NCBI GenBank assembly: GCA_027487815.1
Contig: JAIYCW010000075.1
Location: 1-38,858 of the forward strand
Direction of reading: 5' to 3'
Source: Burkholderiales bacterium
GTDB lineage: Bacteria > Pseudomonadota > Gammaproteobacteria > Burkholderiales > Burkholderiaceae_E
DNA: 38,858 nt
Position 1 is the first letter of the stretch; each line of letters begins with the position of its first letter. The notes below the pieces were generated by a model. It had not been told where the DNA came from, ran no database searches, and worked only from the letters and a program-made list of their open reading frames with translations. A program made the translations under genes and the position numbers. Positions 7,486 through 16,919 of this stretch are shown here, piece by piece.

Positions 7486-10271
7486 CTCAGCTTGAACACG
7501 ATTTCATGCCAGGCAACTTGGTTCGTGCCCGTGGGCGCGAATGGGTGGTGCAAAGCGAATCCCGCCGTGACTGGCTGCGCCTGCGTCCGTTGGGTGGTGC
7601 GGAGGATGACACCATTGCCCTGATCCCGGAGCTAGAACTACAACCAGTCGAGCCTGCCACCTTTCCGTGGCCACAGCCCGAGCAGGCCGGCAATCATGCA
7701 GCAGCATTGTTGTTGCGGGACGCTCTGCGCCTTAAGCTACGTGCAGGTGGGGGGCCATTCCGTTCGTTTGGCAACATCGCTGTCGAACCGCGTGGTTACC
7801 AGCTGGTGCCTTTGTTGATGGCGTTGCGCTTAACCACTGTGCGCCTCCTGATCGCCGACGACGTGGGTATCGGTAAAACCATCGAGGCCGGGCTGATCGC
7901 CCGTGAGCTGATGGACCGTGGCGAGATTGCTCGCCTGGCGGTGCTTTGCCCTCCACACTTGGTTGAGCAATGGCAAAGCGAACTGGAATCACGCTTTAAC
8001 TTGCAAGCTGTCGCGCTAACTTCAGCGTCGGCCGCGCGTATCGAGCGCAATATTCCCCATGGCGTCGGCCTGTTTGACCATTACCCAGTCGTGGTGGTGA
8101 GTCTTGATTACATTAAGAGTGAGCGCCACCGCGAGCACTTTCTGGCTATTGCACCAGAATGCGTGATTGTTGACGAGGCGCACACCTGCGCCAGCAGTGG
8201 TGCAGGCAAACAACTGCGCTTCGAACTATTACAGCGCTTGGTGAAGGACTCAGAGCGTCACCTGATCATGCTCACTGCAACCCCTCACTCAGGCGATGAG
8301 GCCGCGTTTTACAACTTGCTGTCCTTGCTCGATCCCCGCTTTTTAGCCCTCCAAAACAAAACATCAGCCAGCGACCCCTTGCGTCAAGAGCTTGCCCGCC
8401 ATTTTGTACAGCGCCGCCGGAAGGACATCGCTGAATGGCAGGCGGAAACCGGCGATGGGCGTGGTTTTCCCCGCCGCATGAAAACCGAAGTCACCTATCA
8501 GCTCAGCGGTGACTGGGGTGCATTCTTTGATTCGGTGCAAGACTATTGCCGTGAACTGGCCGAGACAATAGAACAGCAAGGCGAAGGTCGTGGCCGCCTG
8601 ATTTGGTACGCTACGCTAGCTTTGTTGCGTTGTGTCGCCTCGTCACCTGCGGCAGCGGTTAAGGCGCTGACCACAAGGCTTGAAGGCAGCTTTGAAACAG
8701 ACGATTTGCTCGCCGACGAACGCCTGCAAGATGGCGACGCCGATGATCTCGAAAGCAGCGACTTGGAGCCACCAGCTCAACTGGAAGAAGCCAGCCGTCT
8801 ACAGGGTTTAATTCAAGAGGCAGAGCGCCTTTCCGGAAAGACTGGCGACCCGAAGCTGGCCGCACTTATCCGCCATGTCGAAACGTTACTCAAAGACGGC
8901 TACTACCCCGTAGTGTTCTGCCGCTACATCGCGACCGCCCATTACGTAGCTGAACACCTTCGCAAAGTGTTCACCAAGGTCACCATCGAATCCATCACCG
9001 GTGAATACACGCCGGAAGAGCGTCGTGAGCGCGTCGAGGCGATGGAGGAAAGCGAGCCGCGTATTTTGGTGGCCACTGATTGCCTATCGGAAGGCATCAA
9101 TCTGCAACACCTTTTCACGGCAGTGGTTCACTACGATTTGGCGTGGAACCCCACCCGCCACGAGCAGCGGGAAGGCCGGGTTGACCGTTTTGGTCAACAG
9201 GCGTCTGAGGTGCGCTGCACTATGCTTTGGGGGCAAGACAACCCCGTCGATGGATTTGTACTGAACGTGATTCTTCGCAAGGGTGAAACTATTCAGAAGG
9301 AGCTTGGCGTATTGGTGCCGATGCCCGAAGACGAAGCCCGTATCAATCAAGCGCTCGTGAAAGCGGCACTCATGAAGCGCAGCGACAGTCGTCAGCTGGC
9401 TCAAGGTAGTTTCGATTTTGGCGAGCTTGAAAACAGCCTCGCGCCGCTGCAAGCACAGTGGAAAGACGCGTTGGAAAAAGCAAAAGCCAATCGCACCGTA
9501 TTTGCCCAGCGCCGCATTCGCCCAGATGAAGTGCTGCCCGAGTGGCAAAAGCAGCAAGAAGCACTCGGTACACAAGCCGATGTGCAGCGCTTTGTGCAAA
9601 GTGCCTGCACTCGCCTCAATGCCCCGCTGGAGCCCACACGTAAGCAGCATTTCCGATTTTTGCCGCAGCACCTGCCCGAAGCACTGCGCCAGCGGCTGGC
9701 AGATGAAGGAATCGGCAAGCCGCTGCTGCTGAACTTCAATGAACTGCACCGCAGCCACCCGCTGGTCAGTGTGCTGGCTGAACACCTGTTGGAAACCAGC
9801 CTGGCCACCGATGGCCAAAGCGCGGGCATTGCCGCACGCTGCGCTGCCACCCTCACCGATGCGGTCGAGGTGGTCACCACCATTTACCTGCTGCGCCTGC
9901 GTCATCAATTGGGCTATGTGCGCCGCCGCCAGCCCTTCCAGATGATGGCCGAAGAAACCGTGACCCTGGCAGTAGCTGGGCGCAGTAATCCTCAATGGCT
10001 GCTGGGCGAGGATGTGGCCCAACTGTTAGAGTGTTCGCCAAGCGGGAACTTGCCGGTAGAAGCCGTGCAGCGCGAAATTCGCACCGCGCTGGAATTTATC
10101 GCCGCTCATCCGCAACAACTGCAAGCACTTGCTCAGCAGCGCGCCGAAACGCTGCGCGTCGACCACCAGCGTGTGCGTGAAGCAGCCCGTGACGTAGGTC
10201 AGTACAGCGTGAGCGCCTGCCTGCCGGTCGACGTGATGGGCGTGTATGTGCTGCTGCCCGATGCACTGTAA
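7482..10271 (+). CDS. drmD: SNF2-like helicase, DrmD-like
   Basis: This 929-residue SF2/SNF2 ATPase resembles DISARM DrmD. The N-terminus FMPGNLVRARGREWVVQ is the typical opening of that family. Walker A is DDVGIGKTIEAGLIAREL near residue 127, DEAH is IVDEAHTCASSG near 230 and motif III is MLTATPHSGDE near 264. The C-terminal lobe has VFCRYIATAHYVAEHL near 478, then ILVATDCLSEGINLQH and the arginine-finger motif EQREGRVDRFGQQ near 560-573. No nuclease motif is visible. It is translationally coupled to the preceding helicase and lies 24 bases before the methylase gene. DrmD together with an N6-adenine methylase is the hallmark of class 1 DISARM, which supports naming the operon DISARM-like. 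Confidence 0.85.
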   Translation: MTQLEHDFMPGNLVRARGREWVVQSESRRDWLRLRPLGGAEDDTIALIPELELQPVEPATFPWPQPEQAGNHAAALLLRDALRLKLRAGGGPFRSFGNIAVEPRGYQLVPLLMALRLTTVRLLIADDVGIGKTIEAGLIARELMDRGEIARLAVLCPPHLVEQWQSELESRFNLQAVALTSASAARIERNIPHGVGLFDHYPVVVVSLDYIKSERHREHFLAIAPECVIVDEAHTCASSGAGKQLRFELLQRLVKDSERHLIMLTATPHSGDEAAFYNLLSLLDPRFLALQNKTSASDPLRQELARHFVQRRRKDIAEWQAETGDGRGFPRRMKTEVTYQLSGDWGAFFDSVQDYCRELAETIEQQGEGRGRLIWYATLALLRCVASSPAAAVKALTTRLEGSFETDDLLADERLQDGDADDLESSDLEPPAQLEEASRLQGLIQEAERLSGKTGDPKLAALIRHVETLLKDGYYPVVFCRYIATAHYVAEHLRKVFTKVTIESITGEYTPEERRERVEAMEESEPRILVATDCLSEGINLQHLFTAVVHYDLAWNPTRHEQREGRVDRFGQQASEVRCTMLWGQDNPVDGFVLNVILRKGETIQKELGVLVPMPEDEARINQALVKAALMKRSDSRQLAQGSFDFGELENSLAPLQAQWKDALEKAKANRTVFAQRRIRPDEVLPEWQKQQEALGTQADVQRFVQSACTRLNAPLEPTRKQHFRFLPQHLPEALRQRLADEGIGKPLLLNFNELHRSHPLVSVLAEHLLETSLATDGQSAGIAARCAATLTDAVEVVTTIYLLRLRHQLGYVRRRQPFQMMAEETVTLAVAGRSNPQWLLGEDVAQLLECSPSGNLPVEAVQREIRTALEFIAAHPQQLQALAQQRAETLRVDHQRVREAARDVGQYSVSACLPVDVMGVYVLLPDAL

Positions 10272-10295
10272 CGGGCGGCCACAAGCGATAAGAAC

Positions 10296-13200
10296 ATGAG
10301 AAAACTCCGCAAAAACCAAGCCGTGCTCAACCTGCCCACTCTCACGCTTGAGGGCGGCTTGTTTTTGCCCGATCAGCTGGAAAAAGCTGCACTCGGCAGC
10401 GCGCAATGGCAAACCGAAGAAGACTACGGCACGCCTAGGGGGCTCAAGCTCAAAGACGACTACAGCCGCGCTTTTCAAATCGCCTGCGCGCAGTGGAAGC
10501 ACTTCGCTGCCCAACTTGAGCGAACGGATTTAAACGCCGTTGAGCTCACTCACACTTTTGTTCAAGAGCTGCTGCGCGATGTATTCGGTTACACCAATTT
10601 GCAGCCTTGCACTGGCATCACGCTGGGTGAACGTCACTATCCGGTGAGCCTATTGGCAGGTAGCCTCCCGGTGGTGGTGGCTCCCCACACGTTGGCGTTG
10701 CCTGAGCCCGATCCGCGCTTTGCCATAGCCGGATCGGGTGCGCGTAAAAAATCCGCTTTCATGCTGACTCAAGAACTGCTTAATGCCAGTTCCGACTACA
10801 TGTGGGGCGTGGTTTGCAACGGCAAAACCCTGCGCCTGCTGCGCGATGCAGCCACGCTCACACGCCCGAGCTTTCTGGAAATTGATCTAGCCGATCTGCT
10901 CGATGGTCAGCGTTATGCCGAGTTCGCTAATGTCTGGCGCTTGCTGCACGCCAGCCGCTCGGTGGCAATTGCTGATGGCAGCTCCAACGAATGCATTTGG
11001 GAAAAATGGCGCACCGCCGGGCAAGAAGAAGGCACTCGCGTGCGCGATGGCCTTCGCTTGGGCGTTACCGATGCCTTGCTGATTCTAGGTGAGGGCTTTA
11101 TCCAGCACGCCGGTAATGATGCCTTGCGTAGCGCGCTGGACAAAGGCGAACTGAGCAAGGAGGCTTACTTTCAGCAATTGTTGCGTCTCATTTATCGCCT
11201 GATCTTTATCTTTAGTGTGGAGGAGCGTGGCCTGCTGCACCCCAAAGACGACGGCAAAGAAGCGCTTGCCGCACGCCGTGCCTACGCCGAAGGCTACGCC
11301 ATGGCACGCCTGCGTGATCTGTGCCTGAAGCGCCGCGCCCGGAACCGTTTTGATGACCACTGGCAAGCGCTTCGCATCGTATTCAAAGGTTTGAGCGAGG
11401 GTGAGCCGCGCCTTGCATTGCCCGCCCTTGGTGGCCTGTTTACCACCAGCCAGTGCCCAGCGTTAGATGCCGCCAGTCTTGACAACGCCCACCTCTTGGC
11501 GGCGATGCAAAACCTGCGGTGGGCCAGCCACAAGGGCGTGCTCGCACCAGTGGACTACCGCAACATGGGCCCGGAGGAGTTGGGCAGCGTGTACGAAAGC
11601 CTGCTCGAGCTGGTGCCGGAGATAGATCTCCTTGCGCGCAAGTTCGGCTTTGTCGGTTTGACCAGTGAGGGCAGTACCGCGGGCAATGCCCGCAAACTCA
11701 GCGGCAGCTACTACACCCCGGATTCACTGGTGCAGGAGCTGATCAAATCTGCGCTCGACCCGGTCATCGAGCAACGTATTGCGGCTCGGCCCGAATCCCC
11801 CGTTGAATCACTGCTCGCCATTCGCGTCATCGACCCTGCTTGCGGCAGTGGCCACTTCCTGCTGGCAGCAGCGCGCCGCTTGGCTGAAAAGCTAGCGCAA
11901 CTACGCGCTACCGACGGAGAACAGACAGAACAGGACTTCCGCCGCGCCCTTCGGGAAGTCGTGAGTCGCTGTATTTTTGGCGTGGACCGCAACCCCATGG
12001 CCATCGAGCTGGCCCGCACCGCTCTATGGCTGGAAGGTTTTGAAGAAGGCCGCCCCTTGGGCTTTCTCGACCACCACCTGCAAGTGGGCGATGCGCTATT
12101 GGGGCTGACTGACCTCAAGGCGTTGGAGTTGGGCATAGCCAAAGACGCTTTCAAGCCCCTCTCTGGCGACGATAAGGAAGTCTGCAAGCAGCTTGCCAAA
12201 GCCAACGCTGCTGCGCTGAAAGACCTTGAGAAAAAACGCAAAGCCCGTGCCTTCGGTCAACTGGATGTTGCCAGCAGCCAAGACAGTGGTCTGAAGCCCT
12301 TGCAAGCGCTGGAAGCGCTGCCGGAAAACAGCACCCAAGAGATTGCCGCCAAGGAAGCCGCCTACCGCGCCTTTTTGGAACAAGCCAAAACCAGCCGCCT
12401 GGCGCACGCCGCCGATCTGCTGATTGGGGCCTACCTGCTACCCAAGCGTGAAGGAGCGGGAACAAGCACACCCACCAGCGCCACGCTATACCTCACCTTG
12501 TTGGGCGATGTCTTGCCGACTGATCAACAGAGCGCGCTGACCGTCGCACAAACCGCCTGCGCGGAGGCGCGCGTGCTGCACTGGCCGCTGGCCTTTCCGC
12601 AAGTGTTCGCGGGCGGTGGTTTTGATTGCGTGTTGGGTAACCCGCCATGGGAGCGCATCAAGCTGCAAGAAGAAGAGTTCTTCGCCACCCGTCACCGTGA
12701 TGTGGCGGAGGCCAAGAACAAGGCCGAACGCAGTCAGCGCATTCAATGGCTGGCTGAAGGCATGTTGGCCAAACATCTGTTCCCGCAACTGGAGCACGCA
12801 CCGCATGAATGCGAATCTGAGCAGCGTTTGTATGCCGAATTCATCAGTGCTCGTCGCACGGCGGAAGCAGCCAGCGTGTTCGCGCATGTCAAAGGTGAAG
12901 ATGGCGGGCGGTATCCGCTGACTGGCGTGGGGGATGTGAACACTTATGCGCTGTTCGCCGAAACTATCAGCCAGATTACGGCTGAAACCGGACGGGCCGG
13001 ATTCATTGTGCCTACCGGCATTGCCACCGACGATTCAACCAAAGCTTTTTTTGGTGCGCTGGCAACGGGCGGTCGTCTGGCGAGTTTGTATGACTTTGAA
13101 AACCGTGGAGCTATATTCCCTGGTGTACATCGCAGCTACAAGTTTTGCCTCCTCACTATCGGTTCAACGACCGAGTCAGAGTTTGCCTTTTTTCTGACGC

Positions 13201-14294
13201 AGACGTCCCAACTGGCCGATGATCGCCGCCGCTTTACCTTGAGCGCTGATGACTTTGCCCGCATCAACCCCAACACGCTGACTTGCCCTGTGTTCCGTGC
13301 CCGCCGGGATGCCGAATTAACCCGCAAAATTTACCAGCAAGTGCCTGTGTTGATTCGTGAAGCGCGCGGCACGCTTGCAGAGCAGAATCCATGGGGAATT
13401 TCCTTTATGCGGATGTTCGATATGTCGAATGACAGCCATCTTTTCGATAATGAAGAAGGTGCAAATCGTTTACCGTTGTATGAAGCCAAGATGATCCACC
13501 AGTTTGATCACCGTTGGGCGACCTACACAGCCGGGGGCGATAGCCGCGACGTGACCGATGCTGAAAAAGTTGAGCCACGTTACGCCGCCACCCCGAGTTA
13601 CTGGGTGAGTGCGGCAGAGGTCGAGGAACGCCTCACCAAGCGTGACCGCGAAGGCAATGTGATCTGGCGTTGGAATCGTGACTGGCTGATGGGGTGGAGA
13701 GACATCACCAACGCCACCAACGAGCGAACGATGATTGCAAGCGTGGTGCCCAGGGTGGGGGTGGGAAACAAGATGCCACTGTTCATATTCGGCTCAGCGG
13801 TCACGTCGCACCAAACTGCAGCCTTACTGGGGAACCTCAGCGCACTTACGCTTGATTTCGCAGCACGACAGAAGATCGGTGGCACCACCTTAAACTATTT
13901 TTACCTGAAGCAGTTTCCCGTTCTTTCCCCTGCCAGCTACTCTGCAGCCGACCTTGCCTTTATCGTCCCGCGCGTGCTTGAGCTTACCTACACCGCATAC
14001 GACCTTATATCATGGGCAGAAGACCTCGGTTATTCGGGTGAACCATTTGCGTTCAATGCCAAGCGCCGTGCTCTATTACGCGCCGAACTTGATGCCTACT
14101 ACGCTAAGCTTTACGGCCTCACCCGGGACGAGCTGCGTTACATCCTCGATCCCGCCAACATCATGGGTAAGGACTACCCGTCTGAGACCTTCCGCGTGCT
14201 CAAGAAAAACGAAGAGCGCGAATTCGGCGAATACCGAACCCAGCGGCTGGTGTTGGCGGCGTGGGATAAATTTGAAACAGGAGAATTGCACTGA
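10296..14294 (+). CDS. drmMI: N6-adenine DNA methyltransferase, DrmMI-like (Eco57I-type)
   Basis: This is a 1332-residue class I methyltransferase. The S-adenosylmethionine motif I is VIDPACGSGHFLLAAARRL near residue 511, preceded by SGSYYTPDSLVQELI near 470. The catalytic motif IV NPPW (DCVLGNPPWERIKL) lies near 778, separated by a long insert as in Eco57I-like enzymes. The N-terminal 400 residues carry no visible PD-(D/E)XK triad and resemble the accessory region of DISARM DrmMI. The C-terminal 500 residues probably form the target-recognition region. In DISARM, DrmMI marks host DNA so that unmethylated phage DNA is attacked. Its stop overlaps the ATPase start by one base (TGATG). The target sequence cannot be read from the protein. 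Confidence 0.85.
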   Translation: MRKLRKNQAVLNLPTLTLEGGLFLPDQLEKAALGSAQWQTEEDYGTPRGLKLKDDYSRAFQIACAQWKHFAAQLERTDLNAVELTHTFVQELLRDVFGYTNLQPCTGITLGERHYPVSLLAGSLPVVVAPHTLALPEPDPRFAIAGSGARKKSAFMLTQELLNASSDYMWGVVCNGKTLRLLRDAATLTRPSFLEIDLADLLDGQRYAEFANVWRLLHASRSVAIADGSSNECIWEKWRTAGQEEGTRVRDGLRLGVTDALLILGEGFIQHAGNDALRSALDKGELSKEAYFQQLLRLIYRLIFIFSVEERGLLHPKDDGKEALAARRAYAEGYAMARLRDLCLKRRARNRFDDHWQALRIVFKGLSEGEPRLALPALGGLFTTSQCPALDAASLDNAHLLAAMQNLRWASHKGVLAPVDYRNMGPEELGSVYESLLELVPEIDLLARKFGFVGLTSEGSTAGNARKLSGSYYTPDSLVQELIKSALDPVIEQRIAARPESPVESLLAIRVIDPACGSGHFLLAAARRLAEKLAQLRATDGEQTEQDFRRALREVVSRCIFGVDRNPMAIELARTALWLEGFEEGRPLGFLDHHLQVGDALLGLTDLKALELGIAKDAFKPLSGDDKEVCKQLAKANAAALKDLEKKRKARAFGQLDVASSQDSGLKPLQALEALPENSTQEIAAKEAAYRAFLEQAKTSRLAHAADLLIGAYLLPKREGAGTSTPTSATLYLTLLGDVLPTDQQSALTVAQTACAEARVLHWPLAFPQVFAGGGFDCVLGNPPWERIKLQEEEFFATRHRDVAEAKNKAERSQRIQWLAEGMLAKHLFPQLEHAPHECESEQRLYAEFISARRTAEAASVFAHVKGEDGGRYPLTGVGDVNTYALFAETISQITAETGRAGFIVPTGIATDDSTKAFFGALATGGRLASLYDFENRGAIFPGVHRSYKFCLLTIGSTTESEFAFFLTQTSQLADDRRRFTLSADDFARINPNTLTCPVFRARRDAELTRKIYQQVPVLIREARGTLAEQNPWGISFMRMFDMSNDSHLFDNEEGANRLPLYEAKMIHQFDHRWATYTAGGDSRDVTDAEKVEPRYAATPSYWVSAAEVEERLTKRDREGNVIWRWNRDWLMGWRDITNATNERTMIASVVPRVGVGNKMPLFIFGSAVTSHQTAALLGNLSALTLDFAARQKIGGTTLNYFYLKQFPVLSPASYSAADLAFIVPRVLELTYTAYDLISWAEDLGYSGEPFAFNAKRRALLRAELDAYYAKLYGLTRDELRYILDPANIMGKDYPSETFRVLKKNEEREFGEYRTQRLVLAAWDKFETGELH

Positions 14295-15703
14295 TGCTGA
14301 CCTCTTTGCACATGAAAAACTTCAAGGCTTGGAAGGACACCGGCCCCATCAAACTGGCGCCTCTGACGGTGATCTTTGGTGCCAATAGCGCGGGCAAGAG
14401 CAGCTTGGGCCATTTGTTGCTGGCGCTCAAACAAACCACATTATCGGCAGACCGAAAACGCCCGCTACATTTGGGCGACGATAATGCCTTGATTGATTTA
14501 GGCACGTTTGCAGAATGCCTGCATAACCACGATTTGCAGAATGCATTGGAGTTTGAGCTGGGATGGAAAACGCCAGGCAAAGAACTGGAGGCGCGCGATC
14601 CGCTCAGCAAAAAGAAATTTGCGGGTGATGAATTAAAGCTTTCAGTCACGCTCTCGGCAGATGCCAAGCAGCAGCCTAGGGTGGATAAGCTGACGTACCA
14701 ACTCTTGAGCAAAAGCGTAGGTCAGCTTGCTGTCAACTACAGCAGGGACGAAAAAGGTAAGCTCGAAATCGAATCCAACGAATACAAATTTGTACGCAAT
14801 ACAGGTAGAAGCTGGCCGCTGGATGAGCCAGACAAGTTTTACCGCATTTCCGATCAAAGCCGCGCCCGCTTTCAAAATGCGGAATTTCTGTCGGATTTTG
14901 CGCTGAATACAGAAGCGGCGCTGAACAGTATTTACTACCTCGGGCCCCTGCGAGAGCACCCCAAACGTATCTATTCATGGTCTGGCGAAACGCCAGAAAG
15001 CGTTGGTCAAAAAGGTGAGTTTGCCGTTGCCGCCATTCTGGCGGCCAGCGCGCAAGACCGGAAACTTAACCGTGGGCCTAAAAAGCACCTAACCCGCTTT
15101 GATGCCTTTATCGCGCAATGGCTCAAAGATTTAGGAATCATAGAAAGCTTTGAAGTGAAGCCTGTAGCTGAGGGTAGAAAGGAATATGAGGTCGTTGTCA
15201 AAACCCACGCCACAGCCAGCGAAGTCAAAATTACCGATGTTGGCTTTGGCGTATCGCAGGTTTTACCTGCTCTTGTTCAGGCTTTTTATTGCCCCCCGAA
15301 CTCGACCATCTGGATGGAGCAACCAGAAATTCATCTGCATCCTCAGGTGCAGGCTGAGCTTGCTGATGTGTTTATTTCCGCCACGCAGGCTCGTGAAAAC
15401 ACTAAAGAGCGCAATGTGCAGCTAATTGTGGAAAGCCATTCCGAACATTTTCTCAATCGCCTTCAACGCCGCATCGCCGAAGGAGCAGTGGCACCAGAGG
15501 ATGTGGCCGTCTATTTCTGCCGTCGCGCAGGTTCCGCCACCGAATTGGAACCGCTACGCCTGAATATGTTTGGCGAAATCGAAAATTGGCCTGAAAACTT
15601 CTTCGGCGACGAAATGGCTGATATCGCTGGCCGCACCTTGGCGGCGATGCAGCGTAAGAAAGAACTCGCCAAGGAGGCTGCAAATGATGCGGGCAGTCAT
15701 TGA
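14294..15703 (+). CDS. AAA15/OLD-like ABC ATPase with DUF3696-type C-terminus
   Basis: This 469-residue ATPase is of the RecF/OLD-related group. It begins MLTSLHMKNFKAWKDTG, the usual beta-strand start of these proteins, and has Walker A GANSAGKSS at residues 29-37. The ABC-type signature region is DVGFGVSQVLPALVQAF near 315. Walker B is TIWMEQPEIHLHPQVQAEL near 338, followed by the histidine switch VESHSEHFLNRLQRR. The last part (LRLNMFGEIENWPENFFGDE) resembles DUF3696. No TOPRIM domain is present, so unlike OLD or PARIS the nuclease must come from a partner. The next gene, a PIN nuclease, overlaps it by 20 bases. Together they look like a sensor-effector pair added to the DISARM-like core. 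Confidence 0.8.
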   Translation: MLTSLHMKNFKAWKDTGPIKLAPLTVIFGANSAGKSSLGHLLLALKQTTLSADRKRPLHLGDDNALIDLGTFAECLHNHDLQNALEFELGWKTPGKELEARDPLSKKKFAGDELKLSVTLSADAKQQPRVDKLTYQLLSKSVGQLAVNYSRDEKGKLEIESNEYKFVRNTGRSWPLDEPDKFYRISDQSRARFQNAEFLSDFALNTEAALNSIYYLGPLREHPKRIYSWSGETPESVGQKGEFAVAAILAASAQDRKLNRGPKKHLTRFDAFIAQWLKDLGIIESFEVKPVAEGRKEYEVVVKTHATASEVKITDVGFGVSQVLPALVQAFYCPPNSTIWMEQPEIHLHPQVQAELADVFISATQARENTKERNVQLIVESHSEHFLNRLQRRIAEGAVAPEDVAVYFCRRAGSATELEPLRLNMFGEIENWPENFFGDEMADIAGRTLAAMQRKKELAKEAANDAGSH

Positions 15704-16217
15704 TACCAATGTTCTGTTGGTTGCCAACGAGCAGCATGCTGACGTATCGACGGAGTGTGTAACCGAGTGTGTGCGACGCCTGCAGGCTATGGAAAAGACT
15801 GGCGTAACTGTCGTCGACGATGGTTTTCGCATTCTAGGTGAATATCAAAAAAAAACCAGCCTAAATCCACCAAAAGGTGTTGGCGATGTGTTCCTGAAAT
15901 GGTTGCTACGCCAAGCAGGAAACCCTACGCGAGTGGAGCAAATCAGCCTTACCGAGTTTGCCGAAAATGAATTCGCCGAGTTCCCGGATACAACCTTGCA
16001 ACCTGCGTTTGATGCACCTGATCGCAAATTCGCGGCAGTCGCTCACGCTCATCCTGATAAGCCATCTGTATGGCAGGCAGCAGACTGCAAATGGTTGGAC
16101 TGGTGGCCTGCCTTGCAGGCCAAGGGAGTTCGTGTGGAATTTCTTTGCCCTGAGGATGCTTGCGGGTTTTATCGCAATAAGTTCCCCGGCAAACCACTGC
16201 CTGCATTGCCGGACTGA
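15684..16217 (+). CDS. PIN-domain nuclease, likely effector of the ATPase
   Basis: This is a 177-residue protein. The ATG at 15684 has AAGGAGG six bases upstream and lies inside the end of the ATPase gene; longer frames further upstream lack such a site. It opens with MMRAVIDTNVLLVAN, the classical first strand and aspartate (D7) of PIN nucleases. Candidate other metal ligands are E53 (LGEYQKK), D113 (APDRKFAAVA) and D134 (AADCKWLDW), in the order expected for a PIN active site. PIN proteins usually cut RNA, often tRNA, mRNA or rRNA. No VapB-like antitoxin lies beside it, and it is coupled to the ATPase, so ATPase control is the simplest reading. The RNA ligase gene begins three bases later. 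Confidence 0.7.
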   Translation: MMRAVIDTNVLLVANEQHADVSTECVTECVRRLQAMEKTGVTVVDDGFRILGEYQKKTSLNPPKGVGDVFLKWLLRQAGNPTRVEQISLTEFAENEFAEFPDTTLQPAFDAPDRKFAAVAHAHPDKPSVWQAADCKWLDWWPALQAKGVRVEFLCPEDACGFYRNKFPGKPLPALPD

Positions 16218-16220
16218 GCC

Positions 16221-16919
16221 ATGGCCGACTTCTTCCGCTTTCCCCATACGCCGCACCTAGCTTGGCTGGGCGAAGGCTCGCCACGCGACGACAAGGTGAT
16301 GTCGCCCAATGAGGTGACGGCATTACTGGCGGGTGATGTAGTGGTGGAGGAAAAGCTGGATGGCGCAAATGTCGGCCTGTCTCTTGCCCCTGATGGCAAT
16401 CTGCGTGTGCAGAACCGGGGGCAGTATCTTGCGGAGCCCCACGCCGGGCAGTTTGCGCGTTTGCCTGCGTGGCTGGCGCAACACAGTGAAGGCTTGCGCA
16501 GTGTGCTCAAGCCAAACCTAATTCTCTTTGGCGAGTGGTGTGCTTCACGCCATTCTCTGAGTTACGAGATGCTGCCGGATTGGCTTCTTATGTTTGATGT
16601 CTACGACCGCACGGCAGACCGGTTTTGGAGCACGCATCGCCGCAATGAACTGGCAAGTACCGCCGGTTTGGTGACCGTGCCCCAGGTGCTGTATGGCAAG
16701 GCCACGGTTCCTACATTGAAAAAATTGGTCGGTGACACCGCAAGCCTTTATCGCGCCGGTGCGCTGGAAGGGGTGGTCGTCCGCCGCGAATCCGCCGACT
16801 GGTGCGAAGCCCGCGCCAAGCTGGTTCGCCCCGATTTCACGCAAGCCATCGACACCCACTGGCGCAAGCGGGCGCTGGAGTGGAATCGCATTGTCAATTC
16901 ATCAGGGATTGCGGAATGA
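16221..16919 (+). CDS. ATP-dependent RNA ligase family protein
   Basis: This 232-residue protein carries the nucleotidyltransferase motifs of the RNA ligase family. Motif I is EKLDGAN with the adenylated lysine at K45. Motif III is LFGEWCASRHSLSY near 103-115, motif IV is LEGVVVRRE near 183 and motif V is AKLVRPDF near 199. The length fits a minimal catalytic core without a large C-terminal domain. Such enzymes seal nicked or broken RNA after self-adenylation. It lies between a predicted PIN ribonuclease and an HNH nuclease in one operon (three bases after the former, ATGA overlap with the latter). This suggests repair of host RNA cut during defence or an RNA-modifying role. A DNA ligase role is less likely given the short form. 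Confidence 0.75.
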   Translation: MADFFRFPHTPHLAWLGEGSPRDDKVMSPNEVTALLAGDVVVEEKLDGANVGLSLAPDGNLRVQNRGQYLAEPHAGQFARLPAWLAQHSEGLRSVLKPNLILFGEWCASRHSLSYEMLPDWLLMFDVYDRTADRFWSTHRRNELASTAGLVTVPQVLYGKATVPTLKKLVGDTASLYRAGALEGVVVRRESADWCEARAKLVRPDFTQAIDTHWRKRALEWNRIVNSSGIAE

